NCBI GenBank assembly: GCA_020721905.1
Contig: DYLU01000030.1
Location: 1 to 37,539, forward strand
DNA length: 37,539 nt
Source of the DNA: Leptospira biflexa
GTDB lineage: Bacteria; Spirochaetota; UBA4802; UB4802
Direction of reading: 5' to 3'
Below the pieces are notes generated by a model, which was not told where the DNA came from, did no database searches, and was given only the letters and a program-made list of their open reading frames with translations. The translations under genes were made by a program, and so were the position numbers. Positions 8,256-17,970 of this stretch are shown here, one piece after another (position 1 is the first letter of the stretch; each line of letters begins with the position of its first letter).

Positions 8256-8903
8256 CTATTTTAACTGGTTGTGCTGGGGCGGGCTGAGTGTTTTCCACAG
8301 GATATCAAAAAAAGCAGGAATTTGGTCAATCAGCCTGGTTGTCATGCCATTGTAATACCACAAATGTATCTGCCTGTAGCAATACATGTAATACAGATCA
8401 AGGATCTGTGATGTCCGTATGGATGGGTCAATATCACCACGCTCATGGGCTCGTTTGACTACTTCTTCAATAATAGCCAAAGCATCATCACGGCGGTAGG
8501 ATTGCTCTTTCATCCAGGTACGCATGGGAACGGTAATGAAGGCCGTGACAGCAACGCCGGGATTGCGGTCATAGTAGTCCATTGTAACCCAGAATATTTT
8601 TCTGAGGATTTCTTTTGTATTTCCAATACCCTTGATATGTTCTTGTACCAGAACACCAATCTCGGAAATCTTTTCATCCAGGATGCTAAAAAGCAAATCC
8701 TCTTTGGAAGTAAAATAGCGATAGATGGTGCTTGGGCTGATGCCTGACTTCCGGTAAATTTCACGGATATTGACGTTATGGAAATCATTATCAGCAAAGA
8801 GTTCAAGAACAGCGGGATAGAGCCGATGCTTAAGCTTATCAGGTAAAGGGGAAGGGGGCTTGCGTGACTGCCCCCTTGCTTTTTTTTTCACAACTCTTTT
8901 CAT
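8256..8903 (-). CDS. TetR family transcriptional regulator
   Basis: This 215-residue protein starts with a basic tail (KRVVKKKARGQSRK). A TetR helix-turn-helix follows at about residues 25-70, with IREIYRKSGISPSTIYRYFTSKEDLL. The C-terminal half is a helical effector domain of unknown ligand. It lies 71 bases downstream of the MaoC-like gene on the same strand and is probably co-transcribed with it. Linkage to an acyl-CoA hydratase-like gene suggests control of lipid or acyl-CoA metabolism. The dyad cluster upstream of the MaoC-like gene is a plausible target. Confidence 0.9.
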   Translation of the reverse strand: MKRVVKKKARGQSRKPPSPLPDKLKHRLYPAVLELFADNDFHNVNIREIYRKSGISPSTIYRYFTSKEDLLFSILDEKISEIGVLVQEHIKGIGNTKEILRKIFWVTMDYYDRNPGVAVTAFITVPMRTWMKEQSYRRDDALAIIEEVVKRAHERGDIDPSIRTSQILDLYYMYCYRQIHLWYYNGMTTRLIDQIPAFFDILWKTLSPPQHNQLK

Positions 8904-8974
8904 TGATGCTCACTCTTTGCTTTTTTAAGAAAAAATCTCAATATTTTTTTTATCAGGAGTCAGTTTTTTAAAGT

Positions 8975-9880
8975 TCAACCGCTTATGCGTGCATAGCCGT
9001 TTGATAAAACGCGCCCTTCTTTACCCTGTACTTCAAAGAAGAGATTAGCTTTGCTGTCATGATCTTCCCGGTGTAAAAGCAGTACCCGAATGTCTGCAGG
9101 TGGCACTACCATGCCCGTAAATCTGCAGGAAAGTTCCTTCAAACGTTGTGGATTACTCTCAGCTTCATTATCAGTAAGTTCACGTGCAGCAAATGCAAGC
9201 GTTGCTGTGCCCTGGAGAATAATATCGGGCAGCCCAACCATTCGGGCAAAGCCAACAGACGTGTGTATTGGAAAGTGTATGTTGGTACATCCATCATAGA
9301 CGAATGGCCGCATACGATCGATGTGTATAACTTTCTCCCATTTTGCATTTCCCTTACTGCTCAACTGCGGCACCAGTGGCAAATCTTCCTTGCCGCGGGA
9401 ATAGCCAGTGCATTCCACGCCGCGCATCAAGCCACCAATATGCTCAGTGAAGACAGCCTGACCATACTGATCTATAGCGTTAAAGCGTATAACCACTACC
9501 GTACCTGCTCGATGCGACATTATGGCTGCAATGCGCCCCTTTATTGTCAGCATATCACCGGCGCGCATCGGCCTGTGGAAGGCAAGGTGCTCGGTATAAT
9601 GAACCTGGGTCTTAATGATATCAACAGGAAAGTTTTTGTCATCAATGTACTCCCGGATACGCTCAGAGATTGGCCATGTCAGCGCTACGGCAAACATGGG
9701 CGGCGCAATAACAGTTTTTCCTCCATCATCATCAAAATAGACAGGATTGGCATCATTCACTGCTGCAGCATAATTCATTGCCGCTCGCCAGGTTACTGTT
9801 GTAGTGTAATCCTTAAGCGGCGTTCCCGCAAACGAAGAATCAATTTTCATATCCTTACTCTTTTTATTTATAATGTGCAT
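8975..9880 (-). CDS. Double-hotdog MaoC-like acyl dehydratase/hydratase
   Basis: This protein of up to 301 residues has two hotdog halves. The N-terminal half is of the FAS1-type dehydratase/MaoC_N kind (NDANPVYFDD near residue 45, then APPMFAVAL). The C-terminal MaoC half has HFPIHTSVGFARMVGLPDIILQG. The family handles (R)-3-hydroxyacyl or enoyl thioesters. The canonical hydratase motif NPIHxD is altered to FPIHTS, so activity or substrate may differ. The start is uncertain. ATG 9880 is far from the nearest Shine-Dalgarno sequence, and an internal ATG at 9850 begins MKIDSSFAG. A palindrome-rich region lies upstream and a TetR gene downstream. Confidence 0.8.
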   Translation of the reverse strand: MHIINKKSKDMKIDSSFAGTPLKDYTTTVTWRAAMNYAAAVNDANPVYFDDDGGKTVIAPPMFAVALTWPISERIREYIDDKNFPVDIIKTQVHYTEHLAFHRPMRAGDMLTIKGRIAAIMSHRAGTVVVIRFNAIDQYGQAVFTEHIGGLMRGVECTGYSRGKEDLPLVPQLSSKGNAKWEKVIHIDRMRPFVYDGCTNIHFPIHTSVGFARMVGLPDIILQGTATLAFAARELTDNEAESNPQRLKELSCRFTGMVVPPADIRVLLLHREDHDSKANLFFEVQGKEGRVLSNGYARISG

Positions 9881-10034
9881 TTCAATACAATTGGCTGTCT
9901 TTTTACCTCCTTTGCCAGAAAGCTCCCTCCGTATGTTTTAGTACTGGATGTAAAGCGGGATTCGTAACAGCCTGTCGTAAAGGGAGAATGCTTGCGGTTA
10001 AGGTATGACAAAGATAGCGTACTGTCAATAAAAA

Positions 10035-10096
10035 AACATTGTTACGATAATATTTATTTTTAGTAACAATGTTACGGTATGATTGTTACCGGTAAC
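10035..10096. promoter_or_regulatory. Cluster of GTTAC/GTAAC dyads, probable operators
   Basis: AACATTGTTAC at 10035-10045 is an exact inverted repeat of GTAACAATGTT at 10063-10073. GTAAC-N3-GTTAC spans 10063-10075. GTTACCGGTAAC at 10085-10096 is a perfect 12-bp palindrome. Five half-sites within 62 bases lie between the MaoC-like gene and lysC. The likely binder is the TetR protein encoded at 8256-8903. The palindrome overlaps a copy of the dispersed GCGATAGTTAC word. Confidence 0.6.
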
Positions 10097-10147
10097 TATC
10101 GCCCATAAAAATTTTTACATTATTTAATATGATTGATATAATTTTAG

Positions 10148-10175
10148 TTGCAATTGTACAGGCACTCTGTATATA
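10148..10175 (+). promoter_or_regulatory. Possible lysC promoter
   Basis: TTGCAA at 10148-10153 and TATATA at 10170-10175, with a 16-base spacer, lie 44 bases before the lysC start codon. The match to the sigma-70 consensus is fair. I see no lysine riboswitch in the short leader. Confidence 0.4.
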
Positions 10176-10218
10176 GCGCACTGAGTATGTAAATCCTTGA
10201 TAAAAAGGTTAATTTTCC

Positions 10219-11436
10219 ATGAAACTCATTGTTCAGAAATATGGCGGAACATCGGTAGGTACTGTTGAACGGATTAAGGCAGTAGCAAGCCGTATAAAAC
10301 GGTATGTTGAAAATGGCTATTCAGTGGTGGTTGTTGTTTCGGCAATGGGGAAAACCACCGACCAGCTCATAGATTTAGCCAAACAGATAACCAAAAACCC
10401 CGACAAGCGTGAGATGGATATGCTGCTTTCCACCGGTGAACAGGTTTCCATTGCCCTGCTTGCTATGGCACTGAATGAAATTGATATTAATGCCATATCA
10501 TACACTGGTTCACAGGTAAAAGTAATTACTGATGGCAACTTTTCAAATGCCCGTATTCAAAGCATAGCTACCGACAGGATACAAAAGTCCTTAGAAGAAA
10601 ACAAAGTGGTTATTGTTGCCGGATTTCAGGGTATTGACCAGGAAGAAAATATTACCACACTGGGAAGAGGGGGGTCGGATACTTCTGCAGTTGCGCTTGC
10701 AACGGTGTTAGGTACCCGTGATTGCGAAATCTATACTGATGTTGATGGTGTTTTTACTGCTGACCCGCGTATTGTACCTGGTACCAAAAAGCTTAAAGAA
10801 ATCAGCTATGAAGAAATGTTAGAGCTTGCACGGTTGGGTGCGGGTGTATTGCACTCACGGTCGGTTGAATTTGCCAAAAAGTATAATATCAGATTACATG
10901 TCAGGTCAAGTTTTAATGATAATGAAGGAACAATAGTGATGCCACGGGAGGAGATGATGGAAAAGTTTGTAATAAGCGGCGTAACATCAAAAGATGATGA
11001 AGCTAAGATGACCATACGTGATATACCCGACAGGCCGGGTGTTGCTTCCATGCTTTTTGGTGAGCTCGGGAGGCAGAAGGTCTACGTTAATATGATTGTT
11101 CAGTCAACAGGCAAGGATGGCAAAGCATCAATATCCTTTACTGTGCTAAAAAATGATCTGGATAAAGCATTAAAAATTTGCGAATCACTGAAAGAAAAGT
11201 TAGGTGCGTCAGGCATTGATTATAAAGAAAATATTGCCATAGTTTCTGCAGTTGGCGTTGGCATGCTTTCTTCATGGGGTGTTGCAGGCCGCATGTTTGA
11301 CGTTCTGTCAAAGCATAACATCAATATTGAAATGATATCCACATCGGAAGTTGGAATATCGTGTGTTATTGATGAAATGTACACCGAATTGGCAGTGAAG
11401 GCCATTCACAAGGAATTTATTGAAAGCAATGAATAA
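10219..11436 (+). CDS. lysC: Aspartate kinase
   Basis: This enzyme phosphorylates aspartate, the first step to lysine, diaminopimelate, threonine and methionine. The 405-residue protein has the amino acid kinase domain with KYGGTSVG at 7-14, the LSTGEQVS substrate region, GRGGSDTSA, and [12 protein letters not shown] near 175-185. Two C-terminal ACT domains follow from about residue 265 and suggest feedback control by an end product. It is monofunctional, with no homoserine dehydrogenase domain. It leads a plus-strand cluster of five genes, and ddl overlaps its 3' end. Confidence 0.96.
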   Translation: MKLIVQKYGGTSVGTVERIKAVASRIKRYVENGYSVVVVVSAMGKTTDQLIDLAKQITKNPDKREMDMLLSTGEQVSIALLAMALNEIDINAISYTGSQVKVITDGNFSNARIQSIATDRIQKSLEENKVVIVAGFQGIDQEENITTLGRGGSDTSAVALATVLGTRDCEIYTDVDGVFTADPRIVPGTKKLKEISYEEMLELARLGAGVLHSRSVEFAKKYNIRLHVRSSFNDNEGTIVMPREEMMEKFVISGVTSKDDEAKMTIRDIPDRPGVASMLFGELGRQKVYVNMIVQSTGKDGKASISFTVLKNDLDKALKICESLKEKLGASGIDYKENIAIVSAVGVGMLSSWGVAGRMFDVLSKHNINIEMISTSEVGISCVIDEMYTELAVKAIHKEFIESNE

Positions 11437-12589
11437 AAAAAGTGGTGGCGATAGTCACGTAAAAAAAACTGCACGCAGGAAGCTTTGCCTGGGCATTATC
11501 TATGGCGGCAAAAGCGGCGAGCATGACGTTTCGCGCTGTTCAGCAGCTTCGGTTGCACTGGTTGCATCAAAAAAATACAATGTGGTATGCATTGGTATAA
11601 CGCGAGAGGGTCTGTGGTATGTTCAGGATGACATTAATGTCCAGACACATCCATCATTTGGTCAGGTACTGTCTCTCAAAGAAACAGGCACGTGGCTTAT
11701 AAATATGCACAGTGCCACCGATATGTTAGAGCTTCATAATAAAAAAACAGGAAAAACTGTGAGCATTGATGTTGTCTTTCCGCTGGTACATGGTACATAC
11801 GGCGAGGACGGCACCTTGCAGGGTTTGCTTGATATGATTGGTGTGCCATACATTGGTCCTGGTGTTCTGGGCTCAGCTGTGGGTATGGATAAGGATATTG
11901 CCAAGCGGGTGGTGCAAAATTCAGGTATGGTGGCGATAGTTCCTTTTGAAACAGTTCGTGCTGATGATATAACAACATCTGATGATGCACTGTTGCAGAA
12001 GATTGCTGCCATGCTGCCTGTGTTTGTGAAACCTGCCAATGCTGGGTCATCCGTTGGCATATCAAAAGTAACAGCTGTAGCTGATCTTAAAAAAGCATTA
12101 CAGAAGGCTTTTGCCTTTGACTCAAAGGTAATAGTGGAAAAAGCTGTTGACTGCCGTGAGTTTGAGGTTGCAGTTATGGGCAATGAAAAACCGCTTGCTT
12201 CAGCAGTGGGTGAGGTTATCCCGCAGCATGAGTACTATTCGTATGAGGCCAAGTATGTTGACAAAGAAGGTGCAAAGCTTGCCATACCGGCGCAAATTTC
12301 TGATGCACTGGCACTGAAATTACAGCAGGCAGCATGTTCTGTATATACAATGCTTGAATGCCAGGGAATGGCGCGGGTGGATTTTTTTGTGGATAAGCAT
12401 GATGGGACAATCTACTTTAATGAAGTCAATACATTGCCCGGATTTACCAGTATAAGCATGTATCCAAAGCTATGGGAATATTCGGGAGTATCATACCCCA
12501 AACTTATAGATACACTTATTTCATATGCATTCAGACGCCATCGTGTAAAGAAGAAGATGGTGAAGGCCTTCCTTTCATTGAAAAAATAG
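11420..12589 (+). CDS. ddl: D-alanine--D-alanine ligase
   Basis: This ATP-grasp enzyme makes D-Ala-D-Ala for peptidoglycan in the cytoplasm. The N-terminal domain has [11 protein letters not shown], followed by [12 protein letters not shown]. The central ATP-grasp part has [13 protein letters not shown]. The end has EVNTLPGF, whose Asn (about N337) binds metal. The start is either TTG 11420, five bases after AAGGA, or ATG 11429. Both overlap the end of lysC, so the genes are coupled. The extra basic tail before the first strand ([10 protein letters not shown]) is a small oddity. Confidence 0.95.
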   Translation: MKAMNKKSGGDSHVKKTARRKLCLGIIYGGKSGEHDVSRCSAASVALVASKKYNVVCIGITREGLWYVQDDINVQTHPSFGQVLSLKETGTWLINMHSATDMLELHNKKTGKTVSIDVVFPLVHGTYGEDGTLQGLLDMIGVPYIGPGVLGSAVGMDKDIAKRVVQNSGMVAIVPFETVRADDITTSDDALLQKIAAMLPVFVKPANAGSSVGISKVTAVADLKKALQKAFAFDSKVIVEKAVDCREFEVAVMGNEKPLASAVGEVIPQHEYYSYEAKYVDKEGAKLAIPAQISDALALKLQQAACSVYTMLECQGMARVDFFVDKHDGTIYFNEVNTLPGFTSISMYPKLWEYSGVSYPKLIDTLISYAFRRHRVKKKMVKAFLSLKK

Positions 12590-12608
12590 CAGCCTGTGAA
12601 TTGATGCT

Positions 12609-13289
12609 ATGAGCTATCGCTATAACAATACAACAGTGCTACACTGTGAAGCTGTGTGCTTTGATATGGATGGTGTTGTTGCTGATTCCATGCATGCACA
12701 TGCACAGTGCTGGATTGATGTATTTAAGGAACATGGCGTACATCTGGAAAAAACTGATATTTTTAAGCGGGAAGGCATGACAGGGCTGGAGTCAATAGCT
12801 GATATTTTTTTTGATAAAGGATTTGCCATGCCACCTGAACACATACTGAAAGATTTACAAAAGAAAAAATTAGAATTATTTTCAAACTATCAGATTGAAG
12901 TATATCCGCAAATGTTTTCTATTTTTCCCCTGTTAAAGTCAAAAGGGAAAAAGATTGGGATTGTGACAGGGTCATTCCGCTATCTTGTTTTTGAACTTAT
13001 TCCTCCGGAGCTTATGCGCTATGTTGATGTCGTCGTCAGTGTTGATGATGTCAAAAAAGGAAAACCCAATCCTGACCCATATATTGAGGCAGTTAAGAAG
13101 TTACAGGTAAAGCCTGAACATGTCATTGTGGTGGAAAATGCACCCATGGGCATAAAAGCCGCAAAGTCTGCGGGCTTGTTCTGTATTGCCATCAGTACCA
13201 CGCTGGATGCCGGGTTTCTTAAAGAAGCTGATGTCATAATGCAGGATCACAATGAATTAGGTGCATACTTACAGCATTGCCTGTCATGA
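12609..13289 (+). CDS. HAD-superfamily phosphatase, beta-phosphoglucomutase-like
   Basis: This 226-residue cytosolic HAD hydrolase has motif I FDMDGVVADS (nucleophile D19, acid/base D21). A helical cap holds FKREGMTG. Motif II is VTGS, motif III is the KKGKPNPDP lysine, and motif IV is VVENAPMGIKAA. The Asp usually following E in motif IV is Asn here. It most likely dephosphorylates a small phosphate ester or acts as a phosphosugar mutase; the substrate is unknown. The start codon lies inside a copy of the dispersed repeat (ATGAGCTATCGC) and lacks a clear Shine-Dalgarno sequence. Confidence 0.88.
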   Translation: MSYRYNNTTVLHCEAVCFDMDGVVADSMHAHAQCWIDVFKEHGVHLEKTDIFKREGMTGLESIADIFFDKGFAMPPEHILKDLQKKKLELFSNYQIEVYPQMFSIFPLLKSKGKKIGIVTGSFRYLVFELIPPELMRYVDVVVSVDDVKKGKPNPDPYIEAVKKLQVKPEHVIVVENAPMGIKAAKSAGLFCIAISTTLDAGFLKEADVIMQDHNELGAYLQHCLS

Positions 13290-13380
13290 AAGCTGTTTTT
13301 TCATTGACAGGCAGGCAAATAATCATATAATAGCAACATTGTCTGGTTTTGAAAAAACTACTATAGTGCACAGGTGTGAT

Positions 13381-14094
13381 ATGAGTGTTGCATGGATTCC
13401 AAATGCATTAACATTGGGCAATCTTACATTGGGTTTTATCTCAATAATTTTTGCAAGCATGAACATTCCGCATCATCTGATAATAGCCGGCATTTTGATT
13501 TTAGCTGCTGCGCTTCTGGATGGTCTGGATGGTCAGGTAGCGCGTATGCTGGGAGTGGCAAGTGAGCTGGGTAAGGAGCTGGATTCACTGGCAGATTGTG
13601 TAACCTTTGGCGTGGCTCCTGGCTTTTTAGCCTATAAGGGTTATTTACAGGGTACATGGGTACAGATTTTGGGACAGTCAATTGATGCGGGTGTTTTTAT
13701 TGCAGCAATATTTCCCATATGTGCTGCATATCGTCTGGCACGGTTTAATGTTACGCATGTCCCCAATGCGTTTGATGGTTTACCGTCACCAATAGCAGGT
13801 ATTATTGTTGCACTGGTTCCGTTATGCTTCTTAACAATACACATTCCAAAGATAGTATTTATTATAAGCTTTGTAGTTGTTGCGCTACTTATGGTTTCAA
13901 CTGTACGGTATTCCAAACCGCAGTCATATCTTCTTGGAAAAATTACAGGCATTAAGTTATTCCTGCTTATTTTTGTTTTTATTGCCCTTATAGTACTATT
14001 TAAACAGTGGGTTATACTGGCAATTATTGCCCTGTATGTACTGTCTGGGATATTGAGTTTTATTATACAGGTAATTCAGGATTACAGGTATTAA
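13381..14094 (+). CDS. pssA: CDP-diacylglycerol--serine O-phosphatidyltransferase
   Basis: This 237-residue integral membrane enzyme has the CDP-alcohol phosphotransferase signature DGLDGQVAR, then G-x3-D-x3-D (residues about 53-80), in a multi-helix protein. The opening SVAWIPNALTLGNLTLGF is typical of phosphatidylserine synthase type 2 enzymes. The product is phosphatidylserine, precursor of phosphatidylethanolamine. The start is placed at ATG 13381, preceded by AGGTG, rather than the in-frame GTG at 13261, which would overlap the HAD gene. Confidence 0.9.
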   Translation: MSVAWIPNALTLGNLTLGFISIIFASMNIPHHLIIAGILILAAALLDGLDGQVARMLGVASELGKELDSLADCVTFGVAPGFLAYKGYLQGTWVQILGQSIDAGVFIAAIFPICAAYRLARFNVTHVPNAFDGLPSPIAGIIVALVPLCFLTIHIPKIVFIISFVVVALLMVSTVRYSKPQSYLLGKITGIKLFLLIFVFIALIVLFKQWVILAIIALYVLSGILSFIIQVIQDYRY

Positions 14095-14101
14095 ATACAC
14101 C

Positions 14102-14572
14102 ATGTCTGAATTTTCACACTATACAGATGGCAAACCGGTAATGGTTGATGTTGGGGGCAAAGAGGTTACTTCCCGCGTTGCCCGCGCAGCAGGTAGCGTG
14201 TTCATGCAAAAAGAAACCATTGAAAAAATTCAGAAAAACCTTATCCCCAAGGGCAATCCTTTTGATGTGGCCAGAGTAGCAGGTATACTGGCTGCAAAAA
14301 AGACTCACGAACTTATCCCCATGTGCCATCCACTTATGATAAACCATGTGGATATTGCCATAGTGTATGATAACAAAAACTTACGTGTCAGCATTGAGGC
14401 AACGGTGCGATGTGATGGTAAAACCGGTGTGGAGATGGAAGCCTTAACTGCAGTAAGTGTTGCAGCTTTGACCATCTATGACATGTGCAAAGCTGTGGAT
14501 AAACAAATGGTCATTGGCGATATACGGCTTGTTGAAAAGCATGGCGGTAAAAGTGATTATGTCAACGGGTAA
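14102..14572 (+). CDS. moaC: Cyclic pyranopterin monophosphate synthase
   Basis: MoaC acts with MoaA to turn GTP into cyclic pyranopterin monophosphate, the first stable intermediate of molybdenum cofactor. The 156-residue protein contains MVDVGGKEVTSRVARA, HELIPMCHPL and the block from GVEMEALTAV to YDMCKAVDK. Length matches the family. It lies eight bases after pssA and closes the lysC-led cluster. moaA is about 10 kb downstream in a separate cluster. Confidence 0.97.
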   Translation: MSEFSHYTDGKPVMVDVGGKEVTSRVARAAGSVFMQKETIEKIQKNLIPKGNPFDVARVAGILAAKKTHELIPMCHPLMINHVDIAIVYDNKNLRVSIEATVRCDGKTGVEMEALTAVSVAALTIYDMCKAVDKQMVIGDIRLVEKHGGKSDYVNG

Positions 14573-14715
14573 TGTTTTGGTTTTTTTAATTTATCAAAAT
14601 TTTAAAAAATTTTTATTAATTTAGCATATTTTTTCATTTCCGATAATTTGATACCATATTTTACTATAAATACGTATAAAATCCTGCAAAAACCAATAAT
14701 TGCTTAAATTAAATA
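14573..14715. other. AT-rich spacer between moaC and the groES promoter
   Basis: No gene or clear hairpin terminator for the lysC-moaC cluster was recognised here. The sequence is poly-A/T-rich and may serve as an upstream element for the heat-shock promoter. Confidence 0.4.
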
Positions 14716-14743
14716 TTGTTATTGTATTTTTTTTTGCTATATT
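14716..14743 (+). promoter_or_regulatory. groESL promoter
   Basis: TTGTTA at 14716-14721 and TATATT at 14738-14743 with a 16-base spacer form a sigma-70-type promoter. The predicted transcription start falls inside the CIRCE element immediately downstream, which is the classic arrangement for HrcA repression. Confidence 0.7.
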
Positions 14744-14786
14744 AATAATTGTTAGCACTCACCAAAAAGAGTGCTAACAATTATTA
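14743..14786 (+). promoter_or_regulatory. CIRCE element (HrcA operator)
   Basis: TTAGCACTC at 14752-14760 and GAGTGCTAA at 14769-14777 are the canonical CIRCE half-sites. The dyad continues perfectly outward to 18-bp arms (14743-14760 and 14769-14786). The spacer is 8 bases rather than the usual 9. The element lies 110 bases before groES, so HrcA should repress groESL until heat stress. hrcA itself is not in the window. Confidence 0.95.
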
Positions 14787-14896
14787 TAAACATTTCATAT
14801 TTTACAGTAAAATTATCTTAAAAAAGAATCATAATTCACTATTTTTAGATTACAATTATTATAGTAAAATTAAAATCAAGGTTAAGGAGGAGTACC

Positions 14897-15181
14897 GTGG
14901 GAATAAAACCATTAGGAGATCGAGTTCTGATTGAAGTGATGGAAGAAGAACTTCCCAAGCAGGGAAGCCTTTACATCCCCGATACGGCAAAAGAAAAACC
15001 ACAGCAGGGTAAAGTGCTGGCTGTTGGTAAAGGCCGCTATGAGGATGGCAAATGGGTTGCCTTAGATGTTAAGGTTGGGGATACTGTGCTGTTTGGCAAA
15101 TATTCCGGAACAGAGGTCAAGTATGGTGGTAAGGAGTATTTGATTGTTCGCGAAAATGATATTCTGGCAATTTTTGAGTAA
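14897..15181 (+). CDS. groES: Co-chaperonin GroES
   Basis: This 94-residue protein forms the heptameric lid of GroEL. It begins [13 protein letters not shown], includes the mobile-loop region around residues 17-32, and ends NDILAIFE. The start is GTG, supported by AAGGAGG seven bases upstream. It lies 32 bases before groEL in the same operon, under CIRCE/HrcA control. Confidence 0.97.
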   Translation: MGIKPLGDRVLIEVMEEELPKQGSLYIPDTAKEKPQQGKVLAVGKGRYEDGKWVALDVKVGDTVLFGKYSGTEVKYGGKEYLIVRENDILAIFE

Positions 15182-15213
15182 AAATTACATTGTAAAAAAG
15201 GAAGGTGAAAAAC

Positions 15214-16845
15214 ATGGCAAAGATTTTACAGTATAATGATGAAGCACGGCGATCAATCTATCAGGGTGTGATTAAGTTATCGGATGCAGTGAAGGTAACA
15301 CTTGGTCCCCGTGGTAGAAATGTCGTTATAGACAAGAAATTTGGCTCGCCAACTATTACTAAAGACGGTGTTACAGTAGCAAAAGAAATTGAGCTTGAAG
15401 ACCAATTTGAAAATATGGGTGCTCAGCTTGTAAAAGAAGTTGCTACCAAGACCAATGATGTTGCCGGTGATGGAACAACCACTGCAACCATTTTAGCTGC
15501 TGCTATCTATCATGAATCGTTAAAGAATGTAACTGCCGGTGCAAACCCAATGAGCTTAAAACGTGGCATTGACAAGGCAGTTGAAGCAGCAGTAAAATTT
15601 ATTGGCGATACAGCACGTGAAATAAAAGACAAAAAAGAGATAGCTCAGGTAGCAGCTATTTCGGCTAACAATGATATGGAAATTGGTGAGCTGATTGCTG
15701 AAGCAATGGATAAGGTTGGCAAAGACGGTGTTATCACTGTTGAAGAAGCCAAGTCCATTGAAACTCACCTGGAAGTTGTTGAAGGTATGCAGTTTGACCG
15801 CGGTTACATTTCACCATACATGGTAACCGATGCAGAAAATATGGATGCGGTACTTGAGGATGCGTTTATCCTCATCAACGAAAAGAAAATCTCAACTATG
15901 AAAGATCTGCTTCCTATCCTTGAAAAAGTTGCTCAGGCAGGAAAACCATTGCTCATTATTGCAGAAGACGTTGAAGGCGAAGCACTGGCTACCATCGTTG
16001 TTAACACATTACGTAAGGTTATCCAGTGTGTTGCAGTAAAAGCACCGGGTTTTGGCGACCGAAGAAAAGCAATGCTTGAAGACATAGCAATCTTAACCAA
16101 AGGTCAGGTAATTTCAGAAGATCTGGGACTTAAGCTTGAAAATGCAACACTTGACATGCTTGGTCGTGCAAAAAAGGTTATTGTTGACAAAGAAAATACC
16201 ACAATAATTGAAGGTGCCGGCAGTCAGGCTGATGTACAGGCCAGAATAAAAGTTATAAAGAAGCAAATTGAAGATACCACATCAGACTATGACCGTGAAA
16301 AATTACAGGAACGATTGGCTAAACTGGCTGGCGGTGTTGCAGTTATTAACGTTGGTGCAGCAACCGAAGTTGAGTTAAAAGAAAAGAAAGCCCGCGTTGA
16401 GGATGCATTGTCAGCAACCCGTGCGGCAGTTGAAGAAGGTATAGTGCCGGGTGGTGGCCTGACATTGCTCTATTCGCAGAAAGCCGTTGAGGAATTAGAA
16501 AAGAAACTGGAAGGCGATGAAAAAATAGGTGCCCGAATTGTTGCAAAAGCTATGGAAGAGCCCATGAAGATGATTGCATTCAATGCTGGTGTTGAAGGAT
16601 CTGTTATTGTTGAAAAAGCAAAACAGGAAAAACAGGGTGTTGGATTCAATGCTGCTACAATGGAATGGGAAGACCTTATGAAAGCCGGTATTATTGACCC
16701 GGCAAAGGTTGTACGTTCAGCATTACAGAATGCAGCATCGGTAGCTGGCATGCTGGCAACAACTGAAGTGCTTATCACCGAAAAGAAGGAAGAAGAAAAA
16801 GCAGCAGCAATGCCCGGTGGCATGCCTCCGGGAGGAATGTACTAA
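15214..16845 (+). CDS. groEL: Chaperonin GroEL
   Basis: GroEL is the 60-kDa chaperonin that folds proteins with ATP and GroES. The 543-residue protein has the hallmark segments [11 protein letters not shown], the ATP-binding [10 protein letters not shown], an intact apical domain, and EEGIVPGGG. It ends in the Gly/Met-rich tail [10 protein letters not shown]. The start is placed at ATG 15214 (MAKILQYND) after GGAAGG; an in-frame GTG lies nine bases earlier. A strong terminator follows. Confidence 0.98.
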   Translation: MAKILQYNDEARRSIYQGVIKLSDAVKVTLGPRGRNVVIDKKFGSPTITKDGVTVAKEIELEDQFENMGAQLVKEVATKTNDVAGDGTTTATILAAAIYHESLKNVTAGANPMSLKRGIDKAVEAAVKFIGDTAREIKDKKEIAQVAAISANNDMEIGELIAEAMDKVGKDGVITVEEAKSIETHLEVVEGMQFDRGYISPYMVTDAENMDAVLEDAFILINEKKISTMKDLLPILEKVAQAGKPLLIIAEDVEGEALATIVVNTLRKVIQCVAVKAPGFGDRRKAMLEDIAILTKGQVISEDLGLKLENATLDMLGRAKKVIVDKENTTIIEGAGSQADVQARIKVIKKQIEDTTSDYDREKLQERLAKLAGGVAVINVGAATEVELKEKKARVEDALSATRAAVEEGIVPGGGLTLLYSQKAVEELEKKLEGDEKIGARIVAKAMEEPMKMIAFNAGVEGSVIVEKAKQEKQGVGFNAATMEWEDLMKAGIIDPAKVVRSALQNAASVAGMLATTEVLITEKKEEEKAAAMPGGMPPGGMY

Positions 16846-16850
16846 TAGAT

Positions 16851-16882
16851 AAAAAACGGCGGGTTTATTCCCGCCGTTTTTT
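16851..16882. terminator. Bidirectional terminator between groEL and the glycosyltransferase
   Basis: A 13-bp stem including CGGCGGG/CCCGCCG (16851-16863 with 16870-16882) has a 6-base loop. It is flanked by A and T runs on both sides. It can stop groEL transcription on the plus strand and the convergent glycosyltransferase gene on the minus strand. Confidence 0.95.
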
Positions 16883-17842
16883 TTATAGGTATCGTTTTAC
16901 CCGGTAAGGGGGCAATTTCTGTGATTCATGATAAATTCTAATCATAATTTCTGCTAATATACCCAGTAATATAAACATTATTCCCAGTATAATGAGCATA
17001 ACCGTTAAAAGCAATAAGGGATTGCGTATCATAGAATGATGCAAAAACAATTTCATGGCAATGACGGTAATCCCGCTTGCGAAACTAAAAAAAAGCAGTA
17101 TCATGCCAATACCACCAAATATATAGTTAGGTTTGGTGGAATATGAACCCATGAACTTAACAGTGGCCAGGTCTATTAATACCTTGAATGTGCGTTTTAT
17201 GCCATATTTTGATTTTCCAAATTTACGCGGATGGTGATGTACAGGCACCTCAACAATGGATGCGCCAATCCACGATGCATGGACTGGTATAAACCGGTGC
17301 ATCTCACCATATAAATTGACCTGCCGTATTATCTCACCACGGTATGCTTTGAGTGAACATCCCAGATCATGCAAATACACCCCGGTTACTTTTGCTATAA
17401 GCCAGTTGGCAATACGTGAAGGGATTTTTCGTGATAGAAGTTTATCCTGACGGTTTTTGCGCCAGCCGCTGACCACGTCATAGCCTTCTTCTATCTTTTC
17501 TACCAGTAATGGGATATCATTTGCATCGTTCTGTAAGTCAGAATCCATAAAAATGACAATATCACCTTTTGAATAATCAATGCCTGCTGCCATGGCTGCT
17601 GTCTGCCCAAAATTTCGCCTGAACTGTACCACATGCACACGTTTATCTTTTTTTACAATGGATTCAAGAAGTTTGAAGGAAGTATCGGTGCTGCCATCGT
17701 CAACAAAAATTATCTCATACGTGTATGGTGTTTTTTTCATAGCTTCAGCAATATGCTGATATTGCGGAACAATGTTTTCTTCTTCATTGTAAACCGGCAA
17801 TATAATTGAAAGATATGGATTATTTGCACGGCGCGATTTCAT
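16883..17842 (-). CDS. Membrane-anchored family 2 glycosyltransferase (ArnC/GtrB-like)
   Basis: This 319-residue protein has a GT-A domain with ILPVYNEEENI, FVDDGSTDTS and MDSDLQND. The DSD type motif binds the metal and nucleotide sugar. Two C-terminal transmembrane helices follow at about 240-265 and 275-305. This is the layout of transferases that load a sugar onto a polyprenyl phosphate. The donor and final glycan are not predictable. GGAG lies eight bases before the ATG. It is a single gene, convergent with groEL. Confidence 0.88.
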   Translation of the reverse strand: MKSRRANNPYLSIILPVYNEEENIVPQYQHIAEAMKKTPYTYEIIFVDDGSTDTSFKLLESIVKKDKRVHVVQFRRNFGQTAAMAAGIDYSKGDIVIFMDSDLQNDANDIPLLVEKIEEGYDVVSGWRKNRQDKLLSRKIPSRIANWLIAKVTGVYLHDLGCSLKAYRGEIIRQVNLYGEMHRFIPVHASWIGASIVEVPVHHHPRKFGKSKYGIKRTFKVLIDLATVKFMGSYSTKPNYIFGGIGMILLFFSFASGITVIAMKLFLHHSMIRNPLLLLTVMLIILGIMFILLGILAEIMIRIYHESQKLPPYRVKRYL

Positions 17843-17970
17843 ACCTGCTTCTCCAGAATGTAAATTTTTTTAGCCTGAATACTACTATAATGAACTATCG
17901 CAACAAAATTATTCTTTTGACAAGAAAATTATTTTAAAAATAATGTTGTTTGACAGGAGCGATAGTAACT

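Noticed and set aside
8718-8724. GCGATAGA within the TetR gene, and the similar site at 30834
   Set aside because: They match only the 7-base core and differ after it, so they were not counted as copies of the dispersed word.
9146-9967. 273-codon plus-strand reading frame opposite the MaoC-like gene
   Set aside because: It is antisense to a gene with clear family motifs and has no recognisable domain or ribosome binding site.
10097-10218. Possible lysine riboswitch before lysC
   Set aside because: The leader is only about 45 bases from the candidate promoter and shows no multi-stem aptamer pattern.
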